Source: Mycobacterium gordonae (lineage in GTDB: Bacteria > Actinomycetota > Actinomycetes > Mycobacteriales > Mycobacteriaceae). From it: a stretch of DNA of 32,993 nucleotides. Under the pieces are notes generated by a model that was not told where the DNA came from, ran no database searches, and worked only from the letters and a program-made list of their open reading frames with translations. Shown piece after piece: positions 15,010 through 23,524 of this stretch (the stretch's first letter is position 1; each line of letters opens with the position of its first letter). The stretch spans positions 1-32,993 of the forward strand of contig NZ_LQOY01000185.1 in assembly GCF_002101675.1 (NCBI RefSeq), read 5' to 3'. The position numbers and the translations under genes were made by a program.

Positions 15010-15340
15010 ACCAGGACAGTACCTGCCCGACGGGACACGTTAGGGTGGGGTGATTCTTGTTAACCAATGTGGCGCAAGGGACTTGTGATCAATTCGTACC
15101 CGACACGCCGTGATTCACGGACAACAGAATCGCCGAAATTCGATCACGAGATGGTATGGAAATGCGCCGAAGTGCTTGACCAGGGTCCCCGGCCCGTGTC
15201 TAATCACATCAGTGTCATTTCCCGGTTGGCCGGCCGGTTCCGGTGTCGCAGACCGAGATTCGATCACTTGTTCGAATTGGGCATCTGTACATCAGAACAG
15301 TGGGAAACCATTTCACTCTCTATCTGTGAGGAGGCGGAGC
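15010..15340. promoter_or_regulatory. Long whiB2-fbiA divergent intergenic region
   Basis: 331 bp without a convincing gene and clearly richer in A+T than its surroundings. It must hold the fbiA promoter (minus) and whiB2 promoter (plus). The best element is TTGACC (15176-15181), a 17-bp spacer, and TCTAAT (15199-15204), which matches sigma-A consensus at five of six bases in both boxes and predicts a start near 15211 with a leader of about 130 nt. The leader contains a GC-rich symmetrical block around GGCCGGCC. Short open frames here, including one from 15067, look spurious. whiB genes often have long regulated leaders. Confidence 0.6.
15176..15204 (+). promoter_or_regulatory. Predicted sigma-A-type promoter of whiB2
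   Basis: TTGACC-17 bp-TCTAAT, upstream of whiB2 by about 137 bp. Each hexamer differs from consensus at one position. It is one of the two best promoter matches noticed in the window. Activity is inferred. Confidence 0.6.
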
Positions 15341-15712
15341 ATGTCCTATGAGTACCTTCGGGGCGTAATGGGAGGCACACCGCACACCACTCCCGAGCCG
15401 GCTGAAACCATCATGCCGCCTGTCCGTCCTCATCTGAGCGTGGTCCCCGATGCGCCCGTCGCATTCGAGCCGGAGCCCATCGAGGAGATCCCTGCCGATC
15501 AATGGCAGGACAAAGCGCTGTGCGCGCAGACCGACCCGGAAGCCTTCTTCCCGGAGAAGGGTGGGTCCACCCGCGAGGCTAAGAAGATCTGCCTGGGTTG
15601 CGAGGTCCGGCACGAATGCCTGGAGTACGCCCTGGCGCACGACGAGCGGTTCGGCATCTGGGGTGGCCTGTCCGAACGCGAACGTCGCCGTCTCAAGCGC
15701 GGCATCATCTAA
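15341..15712 (+). CDS. whiB2: WhiB-family iron-sulfur transcription factor WhiB2 (WhmD)
   Basis: 123 residues from ATG 15341, chosen for the strong ribosome site GAGGAGG at 15328-15334. Four cysteines, C61, C84, C87 and C93, are spaced to hold a [4Fe-4S] cluster, followed by FGIWGGLSERERRRLKRG (104-121), the WhiB turn that contacts sigma-A and the basic DNA-binding tail. The core from QWQDKALCAQTDPEAFFPEK onward is almost the same as in M. tuberculosis WhiB2. WhiB2/WhmD controls septation and cell division and is essential in mycobacteria. The N-terminal 50 residues are low complexity and variable; a shorter protein from Met25 is possible and would match the length annotated in M. tuberculosis more closely. 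Confidence 0.95.
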   Translation: MSYEYLRGVMGGTPHTTPEPAETIMPPVRPHLSVVPDAPVAFEPEPIEEIPADQWQDKALCAQTDPEAFFPEKGGSTREAKKICLGCEVRHECLEYALAHDERFGIWGGLSERERRRLKRGII

Positions 15713-15727
15713 CCGCCGATCGCCCGC

Positions 15728-16216
15728 TCAGTCGTCGATCGTGGGGTCGATGACCGAAGGTTCCACGTCCAGATAGATGGCCACCTGGGCCACCAGGATT
15801 TCATGCAGCAAGTCACCGAGTTCGACGGTGTCTTTAGCCCGTCGCTCGATGGGCTTGCGGAACAACACAATTCGCGCCCGCGTGGCATTCCCCCGAACAT
15901 CGACGCCGGCCGGTATCAGCCGCGCCAGGGCGATCGGCCCGTCGGCGATCACTTCCGGCGGCCACTGCACGCTGTAGGGGTCCTTGGCCGAGATGCGCGG
16001 AATCTCATCCACCGCGACGTCGAGTTCACCGACCCGGTCCTGCCAGCGCCGCTCGATCGGCTCGTAGGCCTCCAGCACCGCCATGTCGAACCGCTCGGCC
16101 CGGCTGCGCCAGCCCGGCACCGTCGGCGGCAGCAACGGCCCCCGCACATCGCGGCCCCGCCGGCGTCCCGGCCGGCCCCGGGGCCCGGATGGAAGAGCCG
16201 ATCTTTCCCCGCTCAC
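15728..16216 (-). CDS. Metallopeptidase-like (Zincin_1 family, Rv3259-type) protein with degenerate active site
   Basis: 162 residues from GTG 16216. The N-terminal 40 residues are Arg/Gly/Pro-rich. From about 43 it follows the layout of small Zincin_1 (DUF1025) proteins: FDMAVLEAYEPIERRWQDRV, then LDVAVDEIP. Where active members have HExxH, this protein has LLHEILVAQVAIYLD (H138, E139, then no second His), so it is probably not a zinc peptidase. The tuberculosis homologue lies at the same place between whiB2 and the DUF3499 gene. It converges on whiB2 (15-nt gap) and diverges from DUF3499. Family assignment is moderate; function unknown. The start is uncertain; a shorter protein beginning near residue 43 is possible. 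Confidence 0.75.
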   Translation of the reverse strand: MSGERSALPSGPRGRPGRRRGRDVRGPLLPPTVPGWRSRAERFDMAVLEAYEPIERRWQDRVGELDVAVDEIPRISAKDPYSVQWPPEVIADGPIALARLIPAGVDVRGNATRARIVLFRKPIERRAKDTVELGDLLHEILVAQVAIYLDVEPSVIDPTIDD

Positions 16217-16221
16217 GCGCC

Positions 16222-16257
16222 GATGGTAACGGTTGGATGTTGATGGTAACGGTTGGA
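16222..16257. repeat. Direct repeat in a divergent promoter region
   Basis: GATGGTAACGGTTGGA occurs twice, at 16222-16237 and 16242-16257, with a 20-bp period (about two helix turns). It lies between the divergent metallopeptidase-like and DUF3499 genes and begins 6 bp from the first one's start. This spacing fits two protein sites on one DNA face. No regulator is known to me for it. Confidence 0.6.
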
Positions 16258-16322
16258 CATCGCCCCCGCCGATGCGCGTGTCCGCCGCTGCGGCGGCGTT
16301 TTCCCGCGATAGCCTTTCGAGC

Positions 16323-16805
16323 GTGAACGTACCCCGACGCTGCTGCCGGCCCGGGTGTCCGCATTATGCAGTGGCAACGTTGACGTTCGTCTACTCGGAC
16401 TCGACGGCGGTGGTCGGCCCGCTCGCTACCGCGCGGGAACCGCACTCGTGGGATCTGTGTGTCAACCATGCCGGCCGCATCACGGCACCGCGGGGCTGGG
16501 AACTGGTTCGCCATGCCGGGCCGCTGCCGACCCATCCCGATGAGGATGACGAACTCGTTGCGCTCGCCGACGCCGTGCGCGAGGGGGGCGCGGCGGTCAC
16601 GCGTACCCCCGCTCTGGTCAACGGCTTCGTCGCCAGCGACGGCTTCGACGACGTACCGCGCTCCGCCGGAACCGTCGCCGACTCCCACCTGCACCACGCT
16701 GGCGCCCACGCGACCGCGCCGAGCGGTCATCTGCTCGCACCGCCCGAACACCGCAACGGACGCCGACGTGGTCACCTTCGGGTGCTGCCGGATCCTCCTG
16801 GCTAG
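16323..16805 (+). CDS. DUF3499 family protein (Rv3258c-type)
   Basis: 160 residues from GTG 16323; an in-frame upstream extension to 16233 reads through the direct repeat and is unlikely. It begins MNVPRRCCRPGCPHYAVATLTFVYSDS, the DUF3499 signature, with C7, C8 and C12 and then WDLCVNHAGR giving C-x2-H, so a small metal-binding ribbon is plausible. The second half is variable, and its last 40 residues are His/Arg-rich. The tuberculosis homologue has nearly the same length and the same neighbours. It precedes the GDP-mannose genes by 56 nt. Function unknown. Confidence 0.85.
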   Translation: MNVPRRCCRPGCPHYAVATLTFVYSDSTAVVGPLATAREPHSWDLCVNHAGRITAPRGWELVRHAGPLPTHPDEDDELVALADAVREGGAAVTRTPALVNGFVASDGFDDVPRSAGTVADSHLHHAGAHATAPSGHLLAPPEHRNGRRRGHLRVLPDPPG

Positions 16806-16861
16806 CCGATAGGCTGGCGGCCTAACAGTTCAACCCCCAAGGTCGTCAGGAGCACCGCAGA

Positions 16862-18253
16862 ATGTCGTGGCCCGCCGAGGCTGTCCACCGTGTCATCAAG
16901 GCCTACGACGTCCGCGGGCTGGTCGGCGAACAGATCAACGAGGCGCTGGTCACCGACGTCGGGGCCGCGTTTGCCCGGCTGATGCGCAGTGAAGGCGCGA
17001 GCCAGGTGGTGATCGGCCACGACATGCGCGACAGTTCACCGTCGCTGTCGGCGGCGTTCGCCGCGGGAGTCACCGGCCAGGGGCTGGACGTGGTGCGCAT
17101 CGGTTTGGCCTCCACCGACCAGTTGTATTTCGCCTCCGGGTTGCTCGACTGCCCCGGAGCCATGTTCACCGCGAGCCACAACCCGGCGGCCTACAACGGC
17201 ATCAAACTGTGCCGGGCCGGCGCCAAACCGGTCGGCGCCGACACCGGGTTGACGACCATCAGCGAGGACCTGATCGCCGGGGTGCCCGGTCACCAGGGGC
17301 CGTCGGGATCGGTCACCGACAAAGATGGGCTGGCCGACTACGGGACGTTCCTGCGCTCGCTGGTCAATACCACCGACCTGCGCCCGTTGCGGGTCGCGGT
17401 GGACGCCGGCAACGGCATGGCCGGTCACACCGCCCCGGCGGTGCTCGGTGCGATCGACTCGATCACATTGCTGCCCTTGTACTTTGAGCTGGACGGGACG
17501 TTCCCCAATCACGAGGCCAATCCACTGGATCCGGCGAACCTGGTGGATCTGCAGAACTATGTGCGCGAGACCGGCGCCGATATCGGGCTGGCATTCGACG
17601 GCGACGCCGACCGCTGCTTCGTCGTCGACGAGCGTGGCCGGCCGGTCTCGCCGTCGACGGTGACCAGCCTGGTCGCCGCCCGCGAACTGGGCCGCGAGAT
17701 CGGCGCCACGGTGATCCACAACGTGATCACCTCGCGCGCGGTGCCCGAACTGGTGACCGAGCGCGGCGGCACGCCGCTGCGCTCGCGGGTCGGGCACTCC
17801 TATATCAAGGCCCTGATGGCCGAAACCGGTGCCATCTTCGGCGGTGAACACTCGGCGCACTACTACTTCCGCGACTTCTGGGGCGCCGATTCCGGCATGC
17901 TGGCCGCGCTGTACGTGCTGGCCGCACTCGGCGAACAACATCGCCCGCTGTCCGAGCTGACGGCGGACTACCAGCGATACGAATCGTCCGGTGAGATCAA
18001 CTTCACCGTCGCCGACGCACCGGCGTGCGTGGACGCCGTGTTGAAGACGTTTGCGAGCCGCATCCAGTCCATCGATCACCTGGACGGCGTGACAGTCGAT
18101 CTCGGTGACGGCAGCTGGTTCAACCTGCGCAGCTCCAACACCGAGCCGCTCTTGCGGCTGAATGTGGAGGGGCGCAGCATCGAGGATGTGGATGCGGTGG
18201 TCGCGCAGGTCAGTGCCGAAATTGCGGCTCAGGGCAGCGAGGCCGCTCCGTGA
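16862..18253 (+). CDS. manB: Phosphomannomutase / phosphoglucomutase (Rv3257c-type, also called pmmA)
   Basis: 463 residues from ATG 16862, with AGGAG at 16848-16852. It converts mannose-6-phosphate to mannose-1-phosphate, second step to GDP-mannose. All alpha-D-phosphohexomutase motifs are present: phosphoserine loop TASHNPAAYNG (103-113; S105), metal loop DGDADR (246-251), sugar-binding GGEHSAHYYF (327-336), and the C-terminal phosphate loop RSSNTEPLLRLNVE. Length equals the tuberculosis protein within two residues. The stop overlaps the next gene as GTGA. Such enzymes often use glucose too, so some phosphoglucomutase activity is possible. The 56-nt upstream gap may hold a promoter (TAGGCT at 16810-16815 fits TANNNT) but no clear -35 is seen. 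Confidence 0.95.
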   Translation: MSWPAEAVHRVIKAYDVRGLVGEQINEALVTDVGAAFARLMRSEGASQVVIGHDMRDSSPSLSAAFAAGVTGQGLDVVRIGLASTDQLYFASGLLDCPGAMFTASHNPAAYNGIKLCRAGAKPVGADTGLTTISEDLIAGVPGHQGPSGSVTDKDGLADYGTFLRSLVNTTDLRPLRVAVDAGNGMAGHTAPAVLGAIDSITLLPLYFELDGTFPNHEANPLDPANLVDLQNYVRETGADIGLAFDGDADRCFVVDERGRPVSPSTVTSLVAARELGREIGATVIHNVITSRAVPELVTERGGTPLRSRVGHSYIKALMAETGAIFGGEHSAHYYFRDFWGADSGMLAALYVLAALGEQHRPLSELTADYQRYESSGEINFTVADAPACVDAVLKTFASRIQSIDHLDGVTVDLGDGSWFNLRSSNTEPLLRLNVEGRSIEDVDAVVAQVSAEIAAQGSEAAP

Positions 18254-19320
18254 GTGCGGTCGGTGCCGTTGATCTCGAGGATGCCGACGGCCTGATCGCC
18301 GCCGACCGCGACGGCCTGCTTCGGGCGGCGTCGATGGCCGGTGCCCAGGTGCGCGCCGTGGCGGCCGCTCTCAGCGAAGGCGAACTGGACGCGCTGCGCG
18401 GTGAGGACCGGGTGCACAGCGTGATCTGGGTGGCCGGCCGCGGCACCGCCGAGACCGCCGGCGCCTTGCTGGCGGCGACGCTGGCGACGGTCGCCGCCGA
18501 GCCGATCGCGCTGGTCACCGAGGCGCCGCCGTGGGTCGGCCCGCTCGACGTGCTGATCGTCGCCGGTGACGATCCCGGTGACCCCGCGCTGGTCGGCGCG
18601 GCCGCGACCGGCGTGCGCCGCGGGGCGCGGGTGGTGGTGGTCGCGCCGTTCGAGGGTCCGCTGCGTGACTCCACGGCCGGCCGGGTCGCGGTGCTCTCGC
18701 CGCGCCTGCCGGGACCCGAGGAATTCGGCCTGTGCCGGTATCTGGCTGCCGGTCTGGCCGTGCTGCAGACCGTCGACGCGCGGTTGAGCATCGATCTGGG
18801 TGCGCTGGCCGACGAACTGGACGCCGAGGCCCTGCGCAACAGCGCGGGCCGCGATCTGTTCACCAACCCGGCCAAGACGCTGGCCGCCCGCATGACCGAG
18901 AGTCAGGTCGCACTCGCCGGCGACAACGCGGCGACCCTGGCGCTGGCCCGCCACGGTAGCTCGGTCCTGCTGCGGGTCGCGCAGCAGGCCGCCGCGGCAG
19001 CCGGTCTGGGCGACGCGGTGGCGGCCTTGCGCAACGGGCCGCGCGGGTTCGCCGATCCCGCCGATGCCCTGTTCCACGACGAGCAGATCGACGGCCCGCT
19101 GCCCCAGCGACTGCGGGTCCTGGCACTGACGCTGGCCAGCGAGCGGACGGTGGTGTCCGCGCGGGTGGCCGGGCTCGACGACGTCTATCTGGTTGGTGCG
19201 GAGGACATGCAGGATCCGGCCGCCGCGCCGACCGCCGCGGTGCGCGCCGAACAGCAACTGGCAGTATTGGCCGTTCGGCTGGAGATGGCCGCGGTTTACC
19301 TGCGATTGGCACGGGGATAG
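18250..19320 (+). CDS. SIS-domain-like protein of the TobH / bifunctional PGI-PMI-related family (Rv3256c-type)
   Basis: 356 residues from GTG 18250, overlapping manB by GTGA. It has the layout of sugar-isomerase (SIS) proteins: VHSVIWVAGRGTAETAGALLAATL (about 54-78), then LDVLIVAGDDPGDPALVGAA and RRGARVVVVAPFEGPL, two alpha/beta sugar-phosphate-binding halves. SIS proteins bind or isomerise sugar phosphates. Its place between phosphomannomutase and mannose-6-phosphate isomerase suggests an activity, or a control role, on hexose phosphates for GDP-mannose. I see no catalytic residues that would prove isomerase activity. It is followed by manA after 7 nt. Confidence 0.8.
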   Translation: MSAVGAVDLEDADGLIAADRDGLLRAASMAGAQVRAVAAALSEGELDALRGEDRVHSVIWVAGRGTAETAGALLAATLATVAAEPIALVTEAPPWVGPLDVLIVAGDDPGDPALVGAAATGVRRGARVVVVAPFEGPLRDSTAGRVAVLSPRLPGPEEFGLCRYLAAGLAVLQTVDARLSIDLGALADELDAEALRNSAGRDLFTNPAKTLAARMTESQVALAGDNAATLALARHGSSVLLRVAQQAAAAAGLGDAVAALRNGPRGFADPADALFHDEQIDGPLPQRLRVLALTLASERTVVSARVAGLDDVYLVGAEDMQDPAAAPTAAVRAEQQLAVLAVRLEMAAVYLRLARG

Positions 19321-19327
19321 ATAGACG

Positions 19328-20554
19328 GTGGAACTGCTACGCGGAGCGTTACGGACGTACGCCTGGGGATCACGCACCGCTATAGCCGAATTCACCGGGC
19401 GGCCGGTGCCGGCCGCGCATCCCGAGGCCGAACTGTGGTTCGGCGCTCACCCGGGTGACCCGGCCTGGCTGGAGACGCCGGAGGGCGAAGTTTCGCTGTT
19501 GACCGCGCTTACCGACGACCCCGAGGGGCAGCTGGGTCCGGCGTCGCGGGCACGGTTCGGCAACACCCTGCCGTTCCTGGTCAAGGTGCTGGCCGCCGAC
19601 GAGCCGCTGTCGCTGCAGGCGCACCCGAGCGCCGCGCAGGCGCTCGAGGGTTTCGCCCGCGAAGAGCGACTCGGAATTCCGGTCAACTCGCCGGTGCGCA
19701 ACTATCGCGACACCAGCCACAAGCCTGAGCTGTTGGTGGCGTTGGCCCCGTTCGAGGCGCTGGCCGGATTCCGCCAGGCGTCGCGTACCACCGAGTTGCT
19801 GCGGGCGCTGAACGTGTCCGATCTCGACCCGTTCATCGACCTGCTCAACGACCAGTCCGATGCGGACGGACTGCGCGCGCTGTTCACCACCTGGATCACC
19901 GCGCCCCAACCCGACCTCGACGTGCTGGTGCCGGCCGTTATCGACGGCGCCATTCAGTACATCAGTTCGGGGGCAACGGAATTCGCAGCCGAGGTGAAGA
20001 CGCTGCTGGAACTGGGGGAGCGCTACCCCGGTGATGCCGGTGTGCTCGCGGCGCTGTTGCTCAACCGCATCACCTTGGCCCCCTGCGAGGCGATCTTCCT
20101 GCCGGCCGGAAACCTGCACACCTACCTTCGTGGGTTTGCGGTAGAAGTGATGGCCAACTCCGACAACGTGCTACGCGGTGGGCTGACGCCCAAGCACGTC
20201 GATGTCCCCGAACTGCTGCGGGTGCTGGACTTCACGCCGACCGCCGAAGCGCAGCTGCGCCCGTTGATCCGCCGCGACGGCCTGGAACGGATTTACGACA
20301 CCCCCACCGCCGAGTTCGCGCTGGCGCTGCTGGTGCTCGACACCGATCACCTCGGTCACGAGGTCGACGCGGCATCCAGTCACGACGGGCCGCAGATCCT
20401 GCTGTGCACCGAGGGTGCGCTGACCGTGCACGGCAAATCCGGGTCGTTGACTCTCGAGCGCGGCGCGGCAGCATGGGTCGGCGCCGACGACGGCCCCATC
20501 CGGCTGTCCGCCCAGCGACCGGCCAAGCTGTTCCGGGCTACCGTGGGCTTGTGA
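19328..20554 (+). CDS. manA: Mannose-6-phosphate isomerase (type I, zinc)
   Basis: 408 residues from GTG 19328. It interconverts fructose-6-phosphate and mannose-6-phosphate, first step to GDP-mannose. Type I PMI features: GALRTYAWGSRTAIAEF at the N-terminus, AELWFGAHP, VKVLAADEPLSLQAHPS with the zinc-ligand Gln/His pair, SHKPELLVALAPFEALAGFR with a ligand Glu, AIFLPAGNLHTYLRG with a ligand His, and ADNVLRGGLTPKHVD-like SDNVLRGGLTPKHVDVPELL. It closes the manB-SIS-manA operon. The last 17 nt overlap the end of the convergent FAD enzyme gene. Confidence 0.95.
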   Translation: MELLRGALRTYAWGSRTAIAEFTGRPVPAAHPEAELWFGAHPGDPAWLETPEGEVSLLTALTDDPEGQLGPASRARFGNTLPFLVKVLAADEPLSLQAHPSAAQALEGFAREERLGIPVNSPVRNYRDTSHKPELLVALAPFEALAGFRQASRTTELLRALNVSDLDPFIDLLNDQSDADGLRALFTTWITAPQPDLDVLVPAVIDGAIQYISSGATEFAAEVKTLLELGERYPGDAGVLAALLLNRITLAPCEAIFLPAGNLHTYLRGFAVEVMANSDNVLRGGLTPKHVDVPELLRVLDFTPTAEAQLRPLIRRDGLERIYDTPTAEFALALLVLDTDHLGHEVDAASSHDGPQILLCTEGALTVHGKSGSLTLERGAAAWVGADDGPIRLSAQRPAKLFRATVGL

Positions 20555-21950
20555 CCGCGCGCCGCTCCTGACCCTGCGCGCGCAGTTCCCGGCGTTCTTT
20601 GAGCCAGAGCCGCATGTTGTGCGCCATCGTGCGCCCGATCAGCTTCGCCGGCGGAACCATATAGAGACTGTCCAGTAGCGAGAACCGGCGCAAAAACCAT
20701 TCCGCCAGAACGGGATCCGTTTCGGCGGCACCGAGGAACTGGTCGAACAGTCCGCCGACCGGCCGCCACCACCGGGGTTCGGGGTGCCCGGTGGCATGGT
20801 GCAGCGCCACGTCGCCGATGGCGTTCATCATCCAGACCGGGAAAGTGGTCTTGGCAGTGAACCGAGCGAGGGTGGCCGCAAGATCCCCGTCCGGTGCCGC
20901 CAGCGCGCGGCGCAGGTTGCCCGCCTGAATCGAGGTCATCGTCATGCCCTGGCCGAACGTCGGGTTGAAACTGGCCACGGCGTCACCGAACGGCACGATC
21001 CCGGCCGGGAAGCGCTCCAGCTTGTGGTAGCGGCGCCACCTGCTCACCGGGAAGGCGTGATACGCCGGTTCCCCGATTGGCTCGGCGTGCGCGAGTGCGG
21101 CGTTGAAGTGCTCCGGCAGCAGATCCTCTGCCAGCGCCAGCATTTCGGGGAAGGTGCGCGGCGGCTTCTCATGCGCCACCCCGAAGGTGGTCAGCACCCA
21201 GGTGCGGTCCTCGTAAAAGAGCATGCCCAGCCCCAGCGACTTGTCGTGCGAGGCGCCCGCGACCACCACCTTCTCGGCGATCAGCCCTTCAGGCATGCGG
21301 AATTGGTGTGTGGCGTAATTGATCCCGATGTCGACAGTCGCCTCGGGGGCGCGCTGATAACCCCACTGGTCCAGCCACACCGGCAGCCGGGTGCCACGAC
21401 CGGCGGCGTCGACCACCAGATCGGCGGGGACGAACTCCGGCTCCGTACCGGCGACCGCCGGGTCCAGCAGCACGCCGGTAACCCGCTGCAGCGCGGGTTC
21501 GAAGCGCGGCTCGGCGACCGGGCGCTGCACAATCTGGACGTTGTCGATCTCCAGGACGCGGCGCCGGATCTGCCACTCCAGGTGCGGGCGGCTTGGCACG
21601 TAGGCGGTGAACTCGTCGCGCAGGGTGTGCCCGGTTCCCAGGACGTGGCCGGCCGCACCCAGGTGAATGCAGTCCGGGCGGTTCTCCAGCATCGGCACGC
21701 CTGCCGACACCATGTCGTCCAGCAGGCCGGGGAACAGACTCTCGAATTCGTTGGCGCCGCGCGCCATCAGCATGTGCAGGTGGCGGTCCTGGGGGACGGT
21801 GGCGCGGTTGGCCGGACCGCTCGGCAGGTCGTCCCGCTCGAAGACCGTGACCCGTTCGTAGAAGTCGGACAGCACCCGGGCCGCGGACAGCCCGGCAATG
21901 CTCGCGCCGATCACTACCGCATGATTCTTGTTCTCTACGCTCCCCACCAT
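20538..21950 (-). CDS. FAD-dependent monooxygenase/oxidoreductase (Rv3254-type)
   Basis: 470 residues from ATG 21950; a TTG start 33 nt farther up is less likely, and a GTG at 21947 is also possible. The N-terminal fold AVVIGASIAGLSAARVLSDF binds FAD; DLVVDAAGRGTRLPVW is the DG-like motif, and IVPFGDAVASFNPTFGQGMT the GD motif. It belongs to the p-hydroxybenzoate hydroxylase-like superfamily, nearer to geranylgeranyl-reductase/epoxidase-like members than to phenol hydroxylases. Substrate unknown. The tuberculosis homologue sits in the same place. It diverges from the permease across about 59 bp and overlaps manA tail to tail by 17 nt. The short promoter region has AGTACCCAGTAC, a small repeat of unknown meaning. 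Confidence 0.85.
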   Translation of the reverse strand: MVGSVENKNHAVVIGASIAGLSAARVLSDFYERVTVFERDDLPSGPANRATVPQDRHLHMLMARGANEFESLFPGLLDDMVSAGVPMLENRPDCIHLGAAGHVLGTGHTLRDEFTAYVPSRPHLEWQIRRRVLEIDNVQIVQRPVAEPRFEPALQRVTGVLLDPAVAGTEPEFVPADLVVDAAGRGTRLPVWLDQWGYQRAPEATVDIGINYATHQFRMPEGLIAEKVVVAGASHDKSLGLGMLFYEDRTWVLTTFGVAHEKPPRTFPEMLALAEDLLPEHFNAALAHAEPIGEPAYHAFPVSRWRRYHKLERFPAGIVPFGDAVASFNPTFGQGMTMTSIQAGNLRRALAAPDGDLAATLARFTAKTTFPVWMMNAIGDVALHHATGHPEPRWWRPVGGLFDQFLGAAETDPVLAEWFLRRFSLLDSLYMVPPAKLIGRTMAHNMRLWLKERRELRAQGQERRAVTSPR

Positions 21951-22009
21951 GCCCGAAGAGTACCCAGTACTGTGCGGACACAAATGCAGGTGACGGAAGG
22001 GGCGGGCTG

Positions 22010-23494
22010 ATGTCCGGTCGCTGGCGCACGAAATCGGTCGAACAATCGATTGCCGACACCGACGAGCCGGGGACCCGGCTCCGCAAGGATCTGACCTGGC
22101 TTGACCTGGTGGTCTTCGGTGTCTCGGTGGTGATCGGGGCCGGGATCTTCACCGTCACCGCCTCCACCACCGGCGACATCACCGGCCCGGCCATCTGGAT
22201 CTCGTTTCTGATCGCGGCGGGGACCTGTGCGCTGGCCGCGCTGTGCTACGCCGAATTCGCGTCCACCCTGCCGGTGGCCGGCAGCGCCTACACCTTCTCC
22301 TATGCCACCTTCGGGGAGTTTCTGGCCTGGATCATCGGCTGGAACCTGGTGCTGGAGTTGGCAATCGGTGCGGCGGTGGTCGCCAAGGGCTGGTCCAGCT
22401 ACCTGGGTACGGTCTTCGGCTTCGCCGGCGGCACGGTGGCGCTAGGGCCGATCGAGTTCGACTGGGGCGCGCTGCTGATCGTCGCGCTGGTGGCGGTTCT
22501 GCTGGCATTGGGCACCAAGCTGTCGTCGCGGTTCTCCGCAGTGGTGACCGCCATCAAGGTGGCGGTGGTCATCCTGGTCGTGATCGTCGGTTCCTTCTAC
22601 ATCAAGGCGTCCAACTACACGCCGTTCATCCCCAAGCCTGAGGCCGAGCACCAGGGCCGGGGGCTGGATCAGTCGGTGCTGTCGCTGCTGACCGGCGCCG
22701 GCGGCAGTCACTACGGCTGGTACGGCGTGCTGGCCGGTGCCTCGATCGTGTTCTTCGCATTCATCGGATTCGACATCGTGGCGACCATGGCCGAGGAAAC
22801 CAAGAACCCGCAACGCGACGTCCCGCGCGGCATCCTGGCCTCACTGGGGGTGGTGACGCTGCTGTATGTGGCCGTGGCGGTGGTGCTGTCGGGCATGGTG
22901 TCCTACACCCAGCTGCGCAGCGTCTCCGGGCATGGTCAGGCGAACCTGGCCACCGCGTTCAAGGCCAACGGCATCTACTGGGCCAGCGGGATCATCTCGG
23001 TCGGGGCGCTGGCCGGCCTGACCACGGTGGTGATGGTGCTCATGCTCGGCCAGTGCCGGGTGCTGTTCGCGATGGCGCGCGACGGCCTGCTGCCCCGCGG
23101 GCTGGCCAAGACCGGCTCCCGCGGCACCCCGGTCCGGATCACCGTGCTGGTCGCGGTGGTGATCGCGGCGACGGCCTCGGTGTTTCCGATCAACAAGCTC
23201 GAAGAGATGGTCAACGTCGGCACGCTGTTCGCCTTCGTCCTGGTGTCCGCCGGCGTCATCGTGCTGCGCCGGACCCGGCCCGACCTGCCGCGGGGTTTCC
23301 GGGCGCCCTGGGTGCCGGTGCTCCCGGTCGCGTCGGTGTGCGCGTGTCTGTGGCTGATGCTCAACCTGACCGCGCTGACCTGGCTGCGGTTCGGCATCTG
23401 GTTGCTGGCCGGGATAGCGATCTACGTGGGCTACGGCCGCCGGCATTCGGTGCAGGCGCGCCGCGAGAAGGGCGACCGCGACGTGGACATATAG
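22010..23494 (+). CDS. APC-family amino-acid permease (Rv3253c-type)
   Basis: 494 residues from ATG 22010, with GGAAGGGG before it. About twelve hydrophobic helices are visible, starting with WLDLVVFGVSVVIGAGIFTVT (about 28-48), whose GxGIF signature is typical of amino-acid/polyamine/organocation transporters, near the cationic amino-acid (CAT) group. FFAFIGFDIVATMAEETKNP and QRDVPRGILASL are the usual CAT signature loop. It probably imports an amino acid using the proton gradient; the substrate is unknown. It is divergent from the FAD enzyme and followed after 112 nt by alkB. No sign of co-transcription with alkB beyond direction. Confidence 0.9.
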   Translation: MSGRWRTKSVEQSIADTDEPGTRLRKDLTWLDLVVFGVSVVIGAGIFTVTASTTGDITGPAIWISFLIAAGTCALAALCYAEFASTLPVAGSAYTFSYATFGEFLAWIIGWNLVLELAIGAAVVAKGWSSYLGTVFGFAGGTVALGPIEFDWGALLIVALVAVLLALGTKLSSRFSAVVTAIKVAVVILVVIVGSFYIKASNYTPFIPKPEAEHQGRGLDQSVLSLLTGAGGSHYGWYGVLAGASIVFFAFIGFDIVATMAEETKNPQRDVPRGILASLGVVTLLYVAVAVVLSGMVSYTQLRSVSGHGQANLATAFKANGIYWASGIISVGALAGLTTVVMVLMLGQCRVLFAMARDGLLPRGLAKTGSRGTPVRITVLVAVVIAATASVFPINKLEEMVNVGTLFAFVLVSAGVIVLRRTRPDLPRGFRAPWVPVLPVASVCACLWLMLNLTALTWLRFGIWLLAGIAIYVGYGRRHSVQARREKGDRDVDI

Positions 23495-23524
23495 GCAATA
23501 TTTGGATACTTAGTTTACAAAATG

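Noticed and set aside
15110..15340. Longer WhiB2 (200 residues)
   Set aside because: The extension covers the predicted promoter, while GAGGAGG sits right before ATG 15341.
15067..15351. 94-codon frame upstream of whiB2
   Set aside because: It has no recognisable domain, overlaps the whiB2 start, and lies in an AT-richer control region with a good promoter inside it.
21951..22009. AGTACCCAGTAC as an operator between the FAD enzyme and permease
   Set aside because: It is short and could arise by chance; no regulator gene lies nearby.
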